Origin: Choanephora cucurbitarum
Lineage: Eukaryota > Mucoromycota > Mucoromycetes > Mucorales > Choanephoraceae
Length of the DNA: 64,000 nucleotides
Assembly (NCBI GenBank): GCA_025331435.1
Contig: JAIWNI010000090.1
Location: forward strand, 51,054-115,053
Reading direction: 5' to 3'
Position 1 is the stretch's first letter. Every line of letters begins with the position of its first letter. Made by a program: the position numbers and the translations under genes. The notes beneath the pieces were generated by a model. That model made no database searches, was not told the origin of the DNA, and saw only the letters and a list, made by a program, of their open reading frames with translations. Below are positions 48,912-60,535 of the stretch, in pieces.

Positions 48912-51900
48912 TTAACAATCGTCGCTTTCTTGTTCATTTTGGGCTTTTTCTTTTTTACGTCGAGCGATACTGTCTTCAAGCGAGTTACAGTAGTTTTGAT
49001 ATTTGATAATCTCATGCAGCATGTATTTCGACTTTGCTTCCCAATTAGCCATGGCCCTAGAATGGTTTTGGCATTTGTTATGAAACTAGGAAGAGAATAA
49101 GGGTAAGCATACAAGAAAAAAATAAGAATGTCTCCTTCTCTACCTTGACTTGAATTTTCTTTTTGATTTCACGGTGATCATTGATTTCTTCATTTAATTG
49201 ATCTACGTATTTCTGCAATGCTTCCAGTTGAGCTTCTTCATCTAATGTACTAGGAATCATCGTCGGCGCTGCAGGTGTCCAGACAGATACATTCACCAGG
49301 TCGGGATTGTTTGTGTATTTCCCAATGATTTTCTTGCCCTTTTCAATAGCATCCTGGTCCAAAACAACATCGTCTAGGCAGCTTCCCCAACCATATTCTA
49401 TGTTACCTACTCCGCCTTGAAGAGGCTCTTTGCTTTGACGAGCAGCCCAATAGTTACATGTTGCTACCCATTCTTGAATTTGCTCATTCGATGTTGACTG
49501 AATGAGGTAAACTCCACCATTTGATTGTTGAACAGCAAGCACATGCGGTCTTGATCGATTGTATCCAGGAGGAGGGAGTGCATTGGCAAGTGAGTGGCTC
49601 AGATCAATGGATTCCATGAGTTGTGAATAGGCCTATTTTGATTGTTTTCAAATCACAAGTTTAGTTTCTTTCGCTTCTTTTCTCTTTCGTTGTAAAAACT
49701 AGTTACTTACAGCCCAGCCGCTACTTCCATCATGTTGTGAAGCACCACCATAAGATTGAGACCCATTTGTTGTGGTTCTGGTAAGAGTGTCAGCCAGGTT
49801 AGCAAAGCTAGAGCTGCCAGATCGAAGCATGTTGTATTTTCCCGAAAAAGTGGAATCATTTCCTCCATCCGATTGCATGCCATACATCTTCAATTGGCCT
49901 TGTGTCACGATCAACAAGCATTCTTTCCATTCGCGATGCTTTGCTTTTTGGTTGGGGCTTTCTAGCAGATGCTTTCGCATAACAACGCCTTCTTTTAGGT
50001 AAGGGGGGTGGTTGCTAAACAAAGCGTCAGAATGAGAGTCCATAAAGCTCATCATATGACTTGAGTTTGGCGATAGCAATCCACTATTTGTACTGGAAGA
50101 CGAAGAAGTCTTGGGTATAATGATTCCAGATGAATTATTGAGCGATCCGGTGGATATGACAGATTCTCTGCGTTTACAAGATTGGATATTGCGTGTATTG
50201 GACAAATATTGTTGATGGGTAGTAGAGCTTGTGCTTTTTCTAGGCTAATCATGTAAAAAAAAAGATTGATGATGAGAACTTGATTGAATACGAAAATATC
50301 TTAGTTTTGTTTTACCACTGGCTCCTCTTGAATATACAAACTATCGCGAGCATTTGGGTTCTTGTACATCATTGTGTTTAAGCTGCGTTTGATGTCAATC
50401 ATTCGCTTCCCTCCAATCATGCTTAGACGCTTGCTGCCTGAAGATGCAGAAAGCATGGAACTGTTGTCTGAATGAACGTTTAGAGTGTCATTTTGATGTT
50501 GTGTTGGTTGTAAGATTTGGTAGTTTTTGACAGAAACGTACATATCCTAATGTAACGCTTAATTATTAGTAATTTAAATTGACCTCCTAGCTTTTTTTTT
50601 TTGTTACCTTTAGATAAGTCTCGATATGTGCTTCCCAAGCAAGAATAAAACTTGGGCTTTTAGGTGTTTCTTTCAACACAGATTGGAATTGTTCTCTGAT
50701 GGTTGACATAGTGTTTTTTACAAATGCCTGTCTTGTCATCTTTGTGTGATTCCCTTGAGCAACATGCAAATCGGTATTCAACAGTAACAATGAGTATACA
50801 ACTGCATAGACAACATCTATGTGCAACAGACAATTAGATACTAGTTCCTTATCTAATTTCTCTCCGACACAAACCTGCACTTCCAAAGATAGTCTTGGGA
50901 TTGCATTCCCAATATCGTTTTGCAAAAGCTTCCAAAATACGGTCAATCTGTTGAGCCTCTGCACGAAAATACAGTTTTGAGCACACCTTTCTGTATAGGG
51001 AGTAAGTTTTTCATGACAAGAGACTTTACTGATTTTAGTTGTTTTTACCTGAAAGCGCTATCCAATCTCATGGTTGCAAAATCGAAATACTTCATGTACT
51101 CATGTAGCGTACTTGTATTCAAGGGTTTACTATTTATATCAGGAGTACAAGAAATCAATTTACCTAATACGTATTACCATTTCTTTTTATGTCTGTATAC
51201 CTTTGCCCCAACCATTCTGCTATTCTTTCAGATTCGACAAAACTGTTGTCTTCATACCATAAGCGAGCAGCACACTCTTGAGGATCGTTTATGTCTATCT
51301 CATAATTGTTCTCTGTTTGCTTCCCGATATCCTGCTCGTCTTCACAAACATCGCTGACAATCACGCTTGGTTGAGGTTTAGGTGGGAGTGGTCCTTGCGG
51401 CAGAGGACGTTGAGGAGGTAGTGTGCAATTAAAATCCCTTTCTGGCGTTGTTAAAGGGGAAGCAGAAGATGGAGTAGTTAATTTGTTTGACTGCTGTTCA
51501 TTTGCGTGCTGATGAATTTGTTCAGGAGGAGGCTTTGCTATCTTTATTTGTCCTTGTCCGCTGTATCGCTTCCAATTGATCATTGACTGTGCCACATCTT
51601 CTGGGGGAGGTCTGCTTCTGCGTCGCTGTTTTTTACTATCCTTTGAAATACCATCGGGCATCATCATACTCATCATCAGACCTCCAGCGCTGCCATAATG
51701 TCCTCCACTTAATCGTTTAGACAATCGTGCCTCAATCCTCTCTCGCTCTATATCTTCTTGTGAAACACCTGTTGCATCAACAAATATGTCAGCTTGGTTG
51801 TCGCTACTATCTTCATCTTCTTCGCCGCAAGTTTCATCGTCCTCATCTTCTTCCTCTTCCTCGGAAGATTCGATAATAACAAGCTTAGCAGGATTTTTTG

Positions 51901-53036
51901 TCTGCATATTGGTTTCTATAATTTGTATCAATCCATCACTCGATATACTCTGATTGACCTGTTGTTCTTTTTCATTGAAATCAACAAGGCTGGTGGAGGC
52001 CGTAAGAACAGCATTGTCAGAAGAGCCATCTTCACCAAAAATAGAGTCAGATCCAAATGTACTATAAATAGAATACGTTCCTGTAGACTTTCGTGTTGAA
52101 GCGTTTGACCATCTGGATGCATTTGGAACCTGTGTTCCTTTACTACTTTCTTGATTATATGCAGATGACTGACGTTCTCCAATCTCATACCTTTGTTGCT
52201 GAATGTTTTGTGTCTGACCTGAGTTATTATTTTCGATAGATCGAGAAAATTCTATATGCTGAAAGTCTAAACTAAGTTCTTGACGTTGAGAAGATGGAAA
52301 TTGGAGCGGAGGCAAGGGTTCAAAGCTTTCAGTTTCCGCCGGGCTTTTAGTAGTTGGCACAGTTGGATTCTCTGATAGTTTTTGATTAAATATAGGGAGA
52401 TCATTATCATTTTTCTCAATCGATTTGTTGCCGGCTCTCTTGAAGATATTTCCAAATCCTTTTACGCTACTCTGACCAAGATTTGTATGATGTGAGTTGT
52501 CTGGTATGTCCTTTTTTTTTTATAGACAACCACATATCAGTAAAAGTTCAAAAGAACCCACAAAAAAAAAGAAGTGTGTGGAGGGAATGAAAAGTACTTT
52601 TTTTTACCTTTTTCAGTAGATCTTTTGCTAGCTCTTGGTCTGTTAATCCCAATACAAGTTCGTACTTCTTTCTTGTCGATGTTGGCATTGTTGCTGCTGA
52701 TATTTTTTCTGCTGGTGACGTTGATGGTATTTCGATATTTGTCCCTGAAATTGTGTTCGAAGGAGAGTTGATGGGTTTTCGTTTAATTCTTTGTTGGCTA
52801 TGAACTTGTGGTAGGCTAGTTGGTATGTAGCTCGAGGTGGAGGTGGTAGGGGAAACAACAGTAGGAGTCGATGTCGATGCAGTATTACTTGTCGATATAA
52901 GTCGAGATAAAAAAGTGCCGCCTTTGGATTTATTATTGTTGCCCCATAATGATGATGATGCTGAGTCCATCTTTAAGGCAGATGATACATCAGAAATTGA
53001 GAGCGATCTTCTTCTATAGTTATTATTGACACTCAT
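48912..53036 (-). CDS. Arf guanine-nucleotide exchange factor, Sec7-PH (EFA6/Yel1-like)
   Basis: Activates Arf GTPases, probably Arf6/Arf3 at the plasma membrane by analogy with EFA6 and Yel1. Nine exons (53036-52608, 52510-51201, 51129-51049, 50990-50875, 50816-50608, 50546-50316, 50244-49711, 49632-49144, 49085-48912) give 1,190 aa. The first 580 residues are disordered, with an acidic run (SSEEEEEDEDDE) and a Pro-rich patch (LPPQRPLPQGPLPPKP). The Sec7 domain (about 580-800) includes AARLWYEDNSFVESERIAEWL, FRAEAQQIDRILEAFAKRYW with the catalytic-loop Glu, and LLLLNTDLH. A split PH domain follows (LKEGVVMRKHL, EWKECLLIVTQGQLKMYG, then VYLIQSTSNEQIQEWVATCNYWA), and a C-terminal coiled coil. 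The intron 1 acceptor after a poly-A run is unusual, so the joint after residue 143 is the least certain. Confidence 0.92.
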
Positions 53037-54499
53037 GGTTATAGATACATGTAAAAAAAAAGTTGAAAGAAGAGAGATAGAAAAAAACAAAAATAAAAAA
53101 TAAAAGACCGAAATTTAAGACAAAAAAAAGTAAGGGAACACAAGAGTATCACACTAAATTACAATAAAGTTTCTCGTGTGACAAGTGTTGGAGAAACACA
53201 TGTGGATTTCATTGTCCAAGCTAAGATACACATATAAGCAATGTAGATTGTATATGCATCTGTCCCTTTTCTTCTCCTAAATAGTGTTATCATTGTTGTC
53301 AAATGATAATTGAGAAAATGAATATCTATTATTAAACCTGTAAGGTAATTTCGAGGGCCCTATTCAAGCGATTTCAGGTTTCTTTTCTACAGCTGCATGT
53401 TTTCCCATTTGATGGGTCGTTGCTTTAGTAAGGAGGGGATAACGAATGCAATCTGCAGGCTACCAATCAGATAAAGCCCCTCTGTGTTTACAAGAGACCA
53501 TTTCGAAAGACTTGAAAAGCGCTCAGTTGGCATCAACTATGCAATTCATTGTGTCAAATCTTTGTTTGCTTCTAGCCATGCTGATCTCCAATATGCTCTT
53601 AATAAGAGAATAAATAAGCTAATGAGCAAAGAACAAACAAAGGTTAATAAAACAAGCAATTGAGTTTCCCTGATAATTTATTGAAAGGACGAGATACCCA
53701 GTACTTGATTCGTATTTAACAAAAAAAAAGCTTCCAAACCATAATACTTTAGAAAGATAGCTATACAAACAAACCAAAAGAGGTTTTTGCCTATCGTTTT
53801 TACTGGAAAAGGAAGATGCACAAGCCTGTAAGAAAATGATACGGTGTCATGCCACTTGTTTCGTTTATGCATTGTAACATAGAGTTGCATAAACAACACT
53901 TATTAAAATGATCTGTTTTCGGATGATCCCGCTACTTTTCGTACTGTAGCTAACATCAAGATCAGCTACAAGAGTCATTTTTGTTTTCTCAAATTAAGAA
54001 GCTTTTTCTTTGTTTTTAGATGAATGAAATTTTGTTACATTCCAAAAATAACAACTCTTATATGATTTGAATTATTTTCAGAAATAGAACATACACACTG
54101 AAAAAAATCAAATTGCGCTTGTTGAAAGAATCGAAAATCAATTTCTCAAAGGTGAATTAAAATATCCATAAGTACCTTGGCGCTTTTCAATCTAGAGTTT
54201 AGCTCTATCGCTTCTCTTCCTAAAATCAATAAGTGGTTTTTTTCTTTTCACAAAAACGGACTTGATAGTCATTATAGTGAGCGAGTAAAAAAAGCCTATG
54301 ATCCTATGAAAAGTATGCCGACTGATGTCAATGATCTGAACATTGCTCTTGAGAATATGACCAGTAGAGAAAAGTACCGGGGCAACAAGCGTTTCAAAAG
54401 ATCTCGTGAATTAGTTCTAACAAAAAAAAGTACTCGAAGCATGAAGGGTCGAGAAAATTCACCTCTTACAAGAACAACAATGATTTGACAAGAGAAACT
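53037..54499. other. Intergenic stretch before the transposase remnant
   Basis: AT-rich. A 103-codon frame at 54177-54488 (Lys/Arg-rich, MTSREKYRGNKRFKR) may be the decayed N-terminal part of the transposase but shows no motif of its own. Confidence 0.4.
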
Positions 54500-55615
54500 T
54501 TCATTAGTCGTATGTTTGAGTAACCAGTGGAGCGAGGTTTGTAAGGAGGGCTGCAAAAGACTTGAGTATCAATTACTGTATGGCTTCAAAGTAGTGGCAC
54601 CTTTGCAACCAAACCGCGGAAGCTGCCTACAAAAAGTCAGAACAGAACGCTGGACGAAAAGCCCGTTTATGGATTCTCATAATGTACACATGTATGAGCT
54701 TATCAACAATTCACAGTTAGTATCAGATGACTTCATTGATAGCTTGGCAAAGAGATTCGAAGACCTTTGAATATCAAAGTTTCAATTTAACAACCACTTG
54801 AAGAGCACAATGCTTATAACAATCTAGGAATCCGTTTTTGAAACTGAAGTAAAAAATCCAGCACAGAATCTGTAGACTAAACATGAATGGTTCTTTAAAT
54901 AGAAAGATTCTGATCTAGATTATATAAAAAATTGTCTTTTTATAGATGCAGCCGGCTTCCATATTAACATGAGGAAGGGCTGGGGTAAATCGAAGTTTGG
55001 AAGTATTGCTACAGTAAAGCAGCTAAAAACTAAATCACCTTCTCACACTGTTATTGGCACCATATGCCCATCTGGTGTTATGCATATTGTGACAAAAAAA
55101 AAGCCTTCATCAAGAAAAGAGACAGAGGCTGCCAAGAAAAAAAAAAGAAAGTCCAATACTGGAAAGAAAAGAACTGCAGCTGAAGTCAGCAGATCTGATC
55201 CTTTTACAAGGGATAATGACACGAGCAACAAGTCAGTAGCTAAAGGTACTACGACTGCTTGTTTTTTTTAAGTTTATCAATGAGCTTCTTGATGTAATGG
55301 ATGAGGCGACATGAAAGGACAATACTTAATTCCTAATAATGCGTCTATTCGCAAGTATAGCTCATAATTCGCAAAATCGAAAGCAGATGCTTTGTTCATG
55401 TACTCACTACTTTATTCACCCGAATTGAGCCCAACTGAGCAGCTTTGAACTATTGTTAAAGGAAAACTGAAGCGTGACAGTTTGATGACAGAAAAAATTT
55501 AATTTGGCGGAATTGCTGATGCATGTAACAGTGTGTTTATTGGATATCTTTATGGGCTTCGTAGTCATTCTAAACATAAGATCATCAAACGTCTTAGCAA
55601 AACGTTTTTCTAGAC
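54500..55615 (+). pseudogene. Broken Tc1/IS630-type (DDE_3) transposase
   Basis: Remnant of a DDE transposase read across several frames. The order is ELINNSQLVSDDFIDSLAKRF, then FIDAAGFHINMRKGWGKS with the first catalytic Asp, then KTKSPSHTVIGTICPSGV, NELLDVMDEAT, MKGQYLIPNNASIRK, and YSPELSPTEQL with the final Glu. The middle Asp position (normally DNA in VMDNAPIH-type motifs) reads NNA, and the frame shifts between DEAT and MKGQY (near 55313) and again downstream, with added stops. It is therefore inactive. Such elements are common in Mucorales genomes. Inverted terminal repeats were not located with confidence. Confidence 0.8.
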
Positions 55616-56092
55616 TTCGTCAGTTTCTTTAGATGGATTTACACTCCCATGTGTCAATTGAGCAATAACATTTTTTGCGCCAATCAATTTGGGACCTATG
55701 GACGTTTGTCTACTGCCTAAAGGACAAATCATTTTCCCATTTAGGCTAATCATAAGTTTGACTGTAAACAACCTTGCAAGTGATTTTCTTCTTTCCTGGT
55801 TAGCTTTTTCTTCATTCTCTCAGACATATTAACTATTACTAGGAAACAAGTACTACAGTAGTCGCTCAATTGAAAATCGCCTGATTTAAGAATACGCTCA
55901 GTATAAGATTGGAATCTCTTGGCTTGAAATATGCTTCAAGCACTAAAATACCACTTAATTTAAGAATATGCTCCTTATAAGAGTGTGTTTCTCAAGAGTA
56001 TGAACACTCTTACACAAAATGACTATTGCATACCTGTTCCTTGACATCACGCCCTATTATCTGACTTGTTTTTTTATTTCCCATTGAACTAG
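55616..56092. other. Intergenic DNA with a possible transposon end
   Basis: At 55855-55990 the motif ATTTAAGAATA-x-GCTC-(x)n-TATAAGA occurs twice, directly after TACAGTAGTCGCTCAATTG, which resembles a TA-CAGT transposon terminus. A matching opposite end was not found. Confidence 0.35.
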
Positions 56093-56675
56093 TACAGTTT
56101 ATGGCTTTCTGGCGCTTTGGCATAGAAAGAGCTCTAAGGCTAAACAATCCAATCAAGTGCTATATGACCCTACTATAACATCATCTGCGCAGTCAATACG
56201 CCCTTTGCTCTACTGTCGCATTATATTGCGGCTGGAGTTGGTAAGATAAGATGATCGACAATGACTCTATCATGATTGCCTCTAGTCAAGGTCTGATCCA
56301 CATATAATTTATCTACACTTTTTTATTTCTTGTTTTACTTTATTTCATTGTACACTCTTGTTGCTGTTTCTATCAACATCTTCTCTTTGGCTTTACTTTA
56401 TTTCATTGTACACTCTTGTTGCTGTTTCTATCAACATCTTCTCTTTGGCTTTACCTTGTTTCATGTAATATCTTCACTCAATAACACAAGAGGAGTCTGA
56501 GCTTTGTACTAAGGAAGAAAGAGTTGAACAAGAACGTTCAATAAAAGTCGATACTAAAGTAGAAGAACAAAAAACAAACTTTATGTTCCCATATTTCGGC
56601 TGGTTACTTTGCTGTATAAACGCATCTCTTTCGATCCCAACAAGGCCAGACAAAGACGCAAAATCTTCTCAATGA
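56093..56675 (+). CDS. Tentative two-exon fragment, unrecognised
   Basis: Two coding-like segments keep the same phase. The first, about 56093-56240, reads GFLALWHRKSSKAKQSNQ and DPTITSSAQS and stops at a GTAAGATAAG donor. The second, about 56493-56675, reads ESELCTKEERVEQERS, then FPYFGWLLCCINASLSIP, and ends at a stop. The 252-nt gap between them contains a 58-bp tandem duplication. No start codon or family was identified; this may be a decayed gene. Confidence 0.25.
56334..56465. repeat. 58-bp tandem duplication
   Basis: The block TTTACTTTATTTCATTGTAC (and the 38 nt after it) at 56334-56391 is repeated without visible change at 56392-56449, followed by the start of a third, diverged copy (TTTACCTTGTTTCAT). 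Confidence 0.9.
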
Positions 56676-59600
56676 TACTCCATTGAATACATGTCTTATC
56701 AATAAGCAAACGTGGCGGCTTTCATCCAACTATTTTGACAGAGCTTGCTAATGCATCATTGATCTTTTACTTGTTGACATAGGTCGGTTGCCTTTCAATC
56801 TTTTTTTCTCATTTACATTTTTCTTTTATTTTTTCTTTTCCCCTTTCTGTCTCTATCTCATAGAATGATGGCTGTTGCTATAGACTTTTGCAGTCAAATA
56901 AAGTCATCCGCAAGTTTTCAAAAGCAAGTGTCAGCATCATTATGAAAATAGAATGGATAATGTTGCAGTATCATCATTTTCTACTTTTTTCCACAAACAT
57001 AATGCTCCATAAAAATACAAAGCAATCAAAAGAAATAAACACATTTCCATTATCACACACAACCAAAAGCAAAACCAAGAAAAAAAATACTCTGGTACTA
57101 TGCTTCCTTTCTTAAATGACATTTAGATATCTATGGAGTACTTCTTTTTTTTTGTTCCAAGCCGCTAATAACATTCTCTAAAGAGAAGAAAAGAAACCTC
57201 ACAAGGTAATTAGGTGGGGCTTGACGCAGGGTTTACGTTTCTCTTGCTAGACAAAATTCCAATTGATCCAAAGACTCTGTCGAAAGCCATGACCTCTCTT
57301 TTTAATTGTCCAAACATTCTCTAAAGCATCTCAAGGCTGTTTGGAGCTTAGATTCTCTTTAGCCGCTTCAAGCCAAAAGATTTCAGTTGCTGATCTTCTT
57401 GAGTGCTATTGCTCCGTTCAAAATACTAGGTAGAAGCTATTGAGAAGATTTAATTTCTCTTGTAGAAAGTAAACTGATGCTGATGGCAACTGCTTTGCTG
57501 CTTCTTCCATCATCTATATGGTCTTGTTCTAGTCTTCTGTCTTTGTAACAATTTTTAGTGCTGAACAAAACTCCTAAAAAATAAGGCACTCCCAATCCTG
57601 CAGCTTTGTTTGTATGAATGAGAAAAAAACGAGAGATAACCTTTTCTGATTTAGCTAAAGAAGACCAAGAGGATTTGTTGTGAGTAGTGTGCAACAACGC
57701 TTGGCTATCATATATTGTACACGATGACTAAAGCAAGTATCAGAAGACAGAAGAATCTTTGTGGTTTGTAGCATACTATTTGCAACAAAACTAGTGTCAT
57801 CAGCCAGCTCTTCTGTTTTTGCGAGGTCTGGTGAGACACAGTCTTTTTACTTTACACTGAGCTTGGCGTGTAGAGAAGAAACCGAAGCTAAAGAAGTGAC
57901 TCACTCGCTCACTCACTCACTCATTTACTTAGTTACTTACTTACTCACTAACATACCATTCAATTCATCATAGGTCGCAGCTAATGATAGTCTAGCTGTG
58001 TTTTTTTTTCTTTGCATCTTTTGCGTTCGCCAAACTCTTTTCTATCAAAAAGACGTTCTGTAAAGAGTAGCCCTTTCGTCTTTTCATTTCTTTTCTTCTT
58101 GATCTTATTTTGCTATTGCTTGTATCAATTGCACAGTCAAGAGATGGACCGATTCTTTTAGACGATTCTATTGGTGATCAGTCGATGTAAGCAAACAAAG
58201 AGAAAGAGAAAAGTGTCATCATGTCTTTTCCATATAAGCAAACATTCCTTTTCTTTCGCTGTCGGTTTCTTCCAGATTTTCTTTCTGTTGTCGCGATTGC
58301 CTTCTCTCTTTACGTTGCTCTGTTACTGTGACCGATACACTCTTCCTTTTGTCGATCTTGATCATAGTGTCTTTCTTTTTTGGGAACAACGATGGATAAT
58401 TTTGAAAGCCAGTTACAGAGCATGTGAGTATGAGCTCATTTTGTCCTTTTTTTTCTGTCTTCAAAGCATTTCAAGGCACACTGCAGCTACGTGGTCTTCT
58501 TCGTGTTTAAGCACATTTTCTCTTGTGCATTTTAAAGAAAGAAAAATCAGGAACTGACCATATTGTTTGTTTTTCTTTTTACTTAAATGCTGAAGGGAAA
58601 AGAAAGTAAAGTTCTCTTTTTTTGGATTTGCACAAAATAAGGTTTTAGGTTATACGCCCCTGCCCTTTCCTTTTTTTTATCGTGTAAAATTGATTCTCAT
58701 CTTTTTTGGAAAAAGGCCAATAGAAGAAAATAACTTAACACGACCTGGCTAAACATGTAACCAGCAGAAACTTCAAATAAGTAATATTAAATATATGCGC
58801 AAAGAAGCTTTTGAGGAAGTAGCTAGCACTGAAAAAAAGGGGAAAAGCTTATGCCATGAGTTATTTCCAAAAAGGGAAAAATGAGAGAAAAAGAAAGCAA
58901 AGGAAAGAGAGAGGGTAAAGGCGCATAAACATCCACTGTATTCACCACTGTACCCAGAGAGAGAAGAGAAGAGTAAGACAGTGGTAAAACTATGTTTGCT
59001 TCGCCTACTTCTTTTTTCTTACCGAATAGTTCTGTTTGCTGTAGATTTGTGATTAAGTTGAAAAAAAAGAAAAAAAAAACGAGAGAAAAAGATCGGTAAT
59101 GAGCCAAACACCAATTGGGTCGCTTTTCGGCTTGGTTGCGGACCTTCTTTATAGGTCTTTTGCAGGCCATAGTAGCCAAAGACAAGAGGTGGTCAGATAT
59201 GATATGCTGAACACTATGGCAGTAAGTAATACAGGAGAAGTGTTACTGGATAAAGTATAAGAGAAGCCTTTCTTTGTTTTCTTTCTATCCTTTTTTCTCT
59301 TTCTCACGTTCACTCCAAGATCAGCAAAGATGAAAGTGAGCCGACCAATTCTGTAGCTAAAGGAAGTTGTAGCACCAACAACCACAATATCAACCATAGC
59401 GATAAGAGCAACCTTTTTATGACGCGACATGTCAGCGTTTGTGTTTATTGTTTTTTGGATAGCCGATTGCATTCAGCTAAGGCCGACTTCTCATCTACGT
59501 GCTTTCGATCTTTTGTTTCTTTTTTCGTTGACATATATCGTACAGAGTAAAGATCGAAGCCGAAATAAGAGAAGAACAAAAGGAAAGACGTTTCTTTTTT

Positions 59601-60175
59601 CTGATACTATAAAAACTTGGCAACACAAACTCACTGATCTTGGTGCTTTAGGGCACTTGTTGAGCAGATGCAAACAAGCTGAGCTGCTACAGAATAGGCC
59701 GGCATGAGGAAGGTAGTATGAAGAGGCAACACACAGCTCACACCACACAGCTCACGATACACGCAGATATACATTTGTGTATATACATACAGTTAAGCGA
59801 TTATGAATAAGCTAGAGAAAAGTCAGTAAGGTTAGAAAATATAGTAAAGATTGAGAGAATGGGACAGAGGATGATGACAAGCCGGATACTGGATACTGGA
59901 TATCATAGATCCGCTAGCTGCTGAAGAAGAAGAAATGAATTGGTCAGGTCATAGGTAAAAGCTATGTAAAACGAAGATCAAGCGAAAAAAAGATGAATGG
60001 ATAAAGCATAAAAGAGGTAAATGAGGAAGCAAAACTATAAGAAAAAGCAAAGACAGAGATGGAAGAGGAAGATATATACAAGTGGACTAAGATACCGGGC
60101 GAATGAGTGGGCTCTTCGGAGTCTTTGCAGACCAATTGACACTTGTGCTTGGCAAACTCTAAGGAGCCATAGTGG
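56676..60175. other. 3.5-kb gene-poor stretch
   Basis: Many T-rich and A-rich runs and short frames in both directions. A CTCA/CTTA tetranucleotide array lies at 57899-57950. Antisense frames start from the same palindromic ACATGT near 59429 and neither can be preferred. No recognisable domain. Confidence 0.45.
57899..57950. repeat. CTCA/CTTA tetranucleotide microsatellite
   Basis: About 12 units, first CTCA-type and then CTTA-type. Confidence 0.8.
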
Positions 60176-60344
60176 TTATGCCTCAGTATAAGCCTTTTCA
60201 TTCTTGACAGAGAGATTGTTCTCCAGAGCAAGTAATGCGATACAATGCTCAAGCAAAAGCCGACTCGCGGCGTGCTCTTGCTCTGTATTGAGATGAGGTC
60301 TTGTTCAAGGAACAAGCTAGGTCAAATGGATTGGGTGCGAGCAT
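60176..60344 (-). pseudogene. Small ORF interrupted by a frameshift, unrecognised
   Basis: Starting from the ATG at 60344 the frame reads MLAPNPFDLACSLNKTSSQY. At about 60285 the coding-like sequence continues in another frame as EQEHAASRLLLEHCIALLAL and then NNLSVKNEKAYTEA before a TAA at 60178-60176. The switch falls in an AGAGCAAGAGCA repeat, so a small deletion, a sequencing error or an undetected intron could explain it. No family recognised. Confidence 0.35.
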
Positions 60345-60492
60345 ATTCAATTTGTTTAGTTGATTCGGTTGATTAGAAAAGGTGTATATGGTAGTGTGAT
60401 ACTTGGACTCAACCAATTCATAGCATATAGAGTAAAGAAATAACAAACACAATCTCAATACAATATGGCTGCACTAGTACATGGTCAACCGA

Positions 60493-60535
60493 TGATAATA
60501 ACGATGATAATAACGATAATGATAACAATAACGAA
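60493..60535. repeat. GATAATAAC-type microsatellite
   Basis: About five imperfect units of GATAATAAC/GATAAT. Confidence 0.75.

Noticed and set aside
58171..58557. 128-codon plus-strand frame
   Set aside because: Phe/Leu/Ser-rich translation of pyrimidine-rich DNA with no motif; typical of chance frames here.
59185..59707. Two antisense frames starting from one ACATGT palindrome near 59429
   Set aside because: MSRHKKVALIAM... (-) and MSAFVFIVFW... (+) both look hydrophobic and cannot both be real; neither has a supported second exon.
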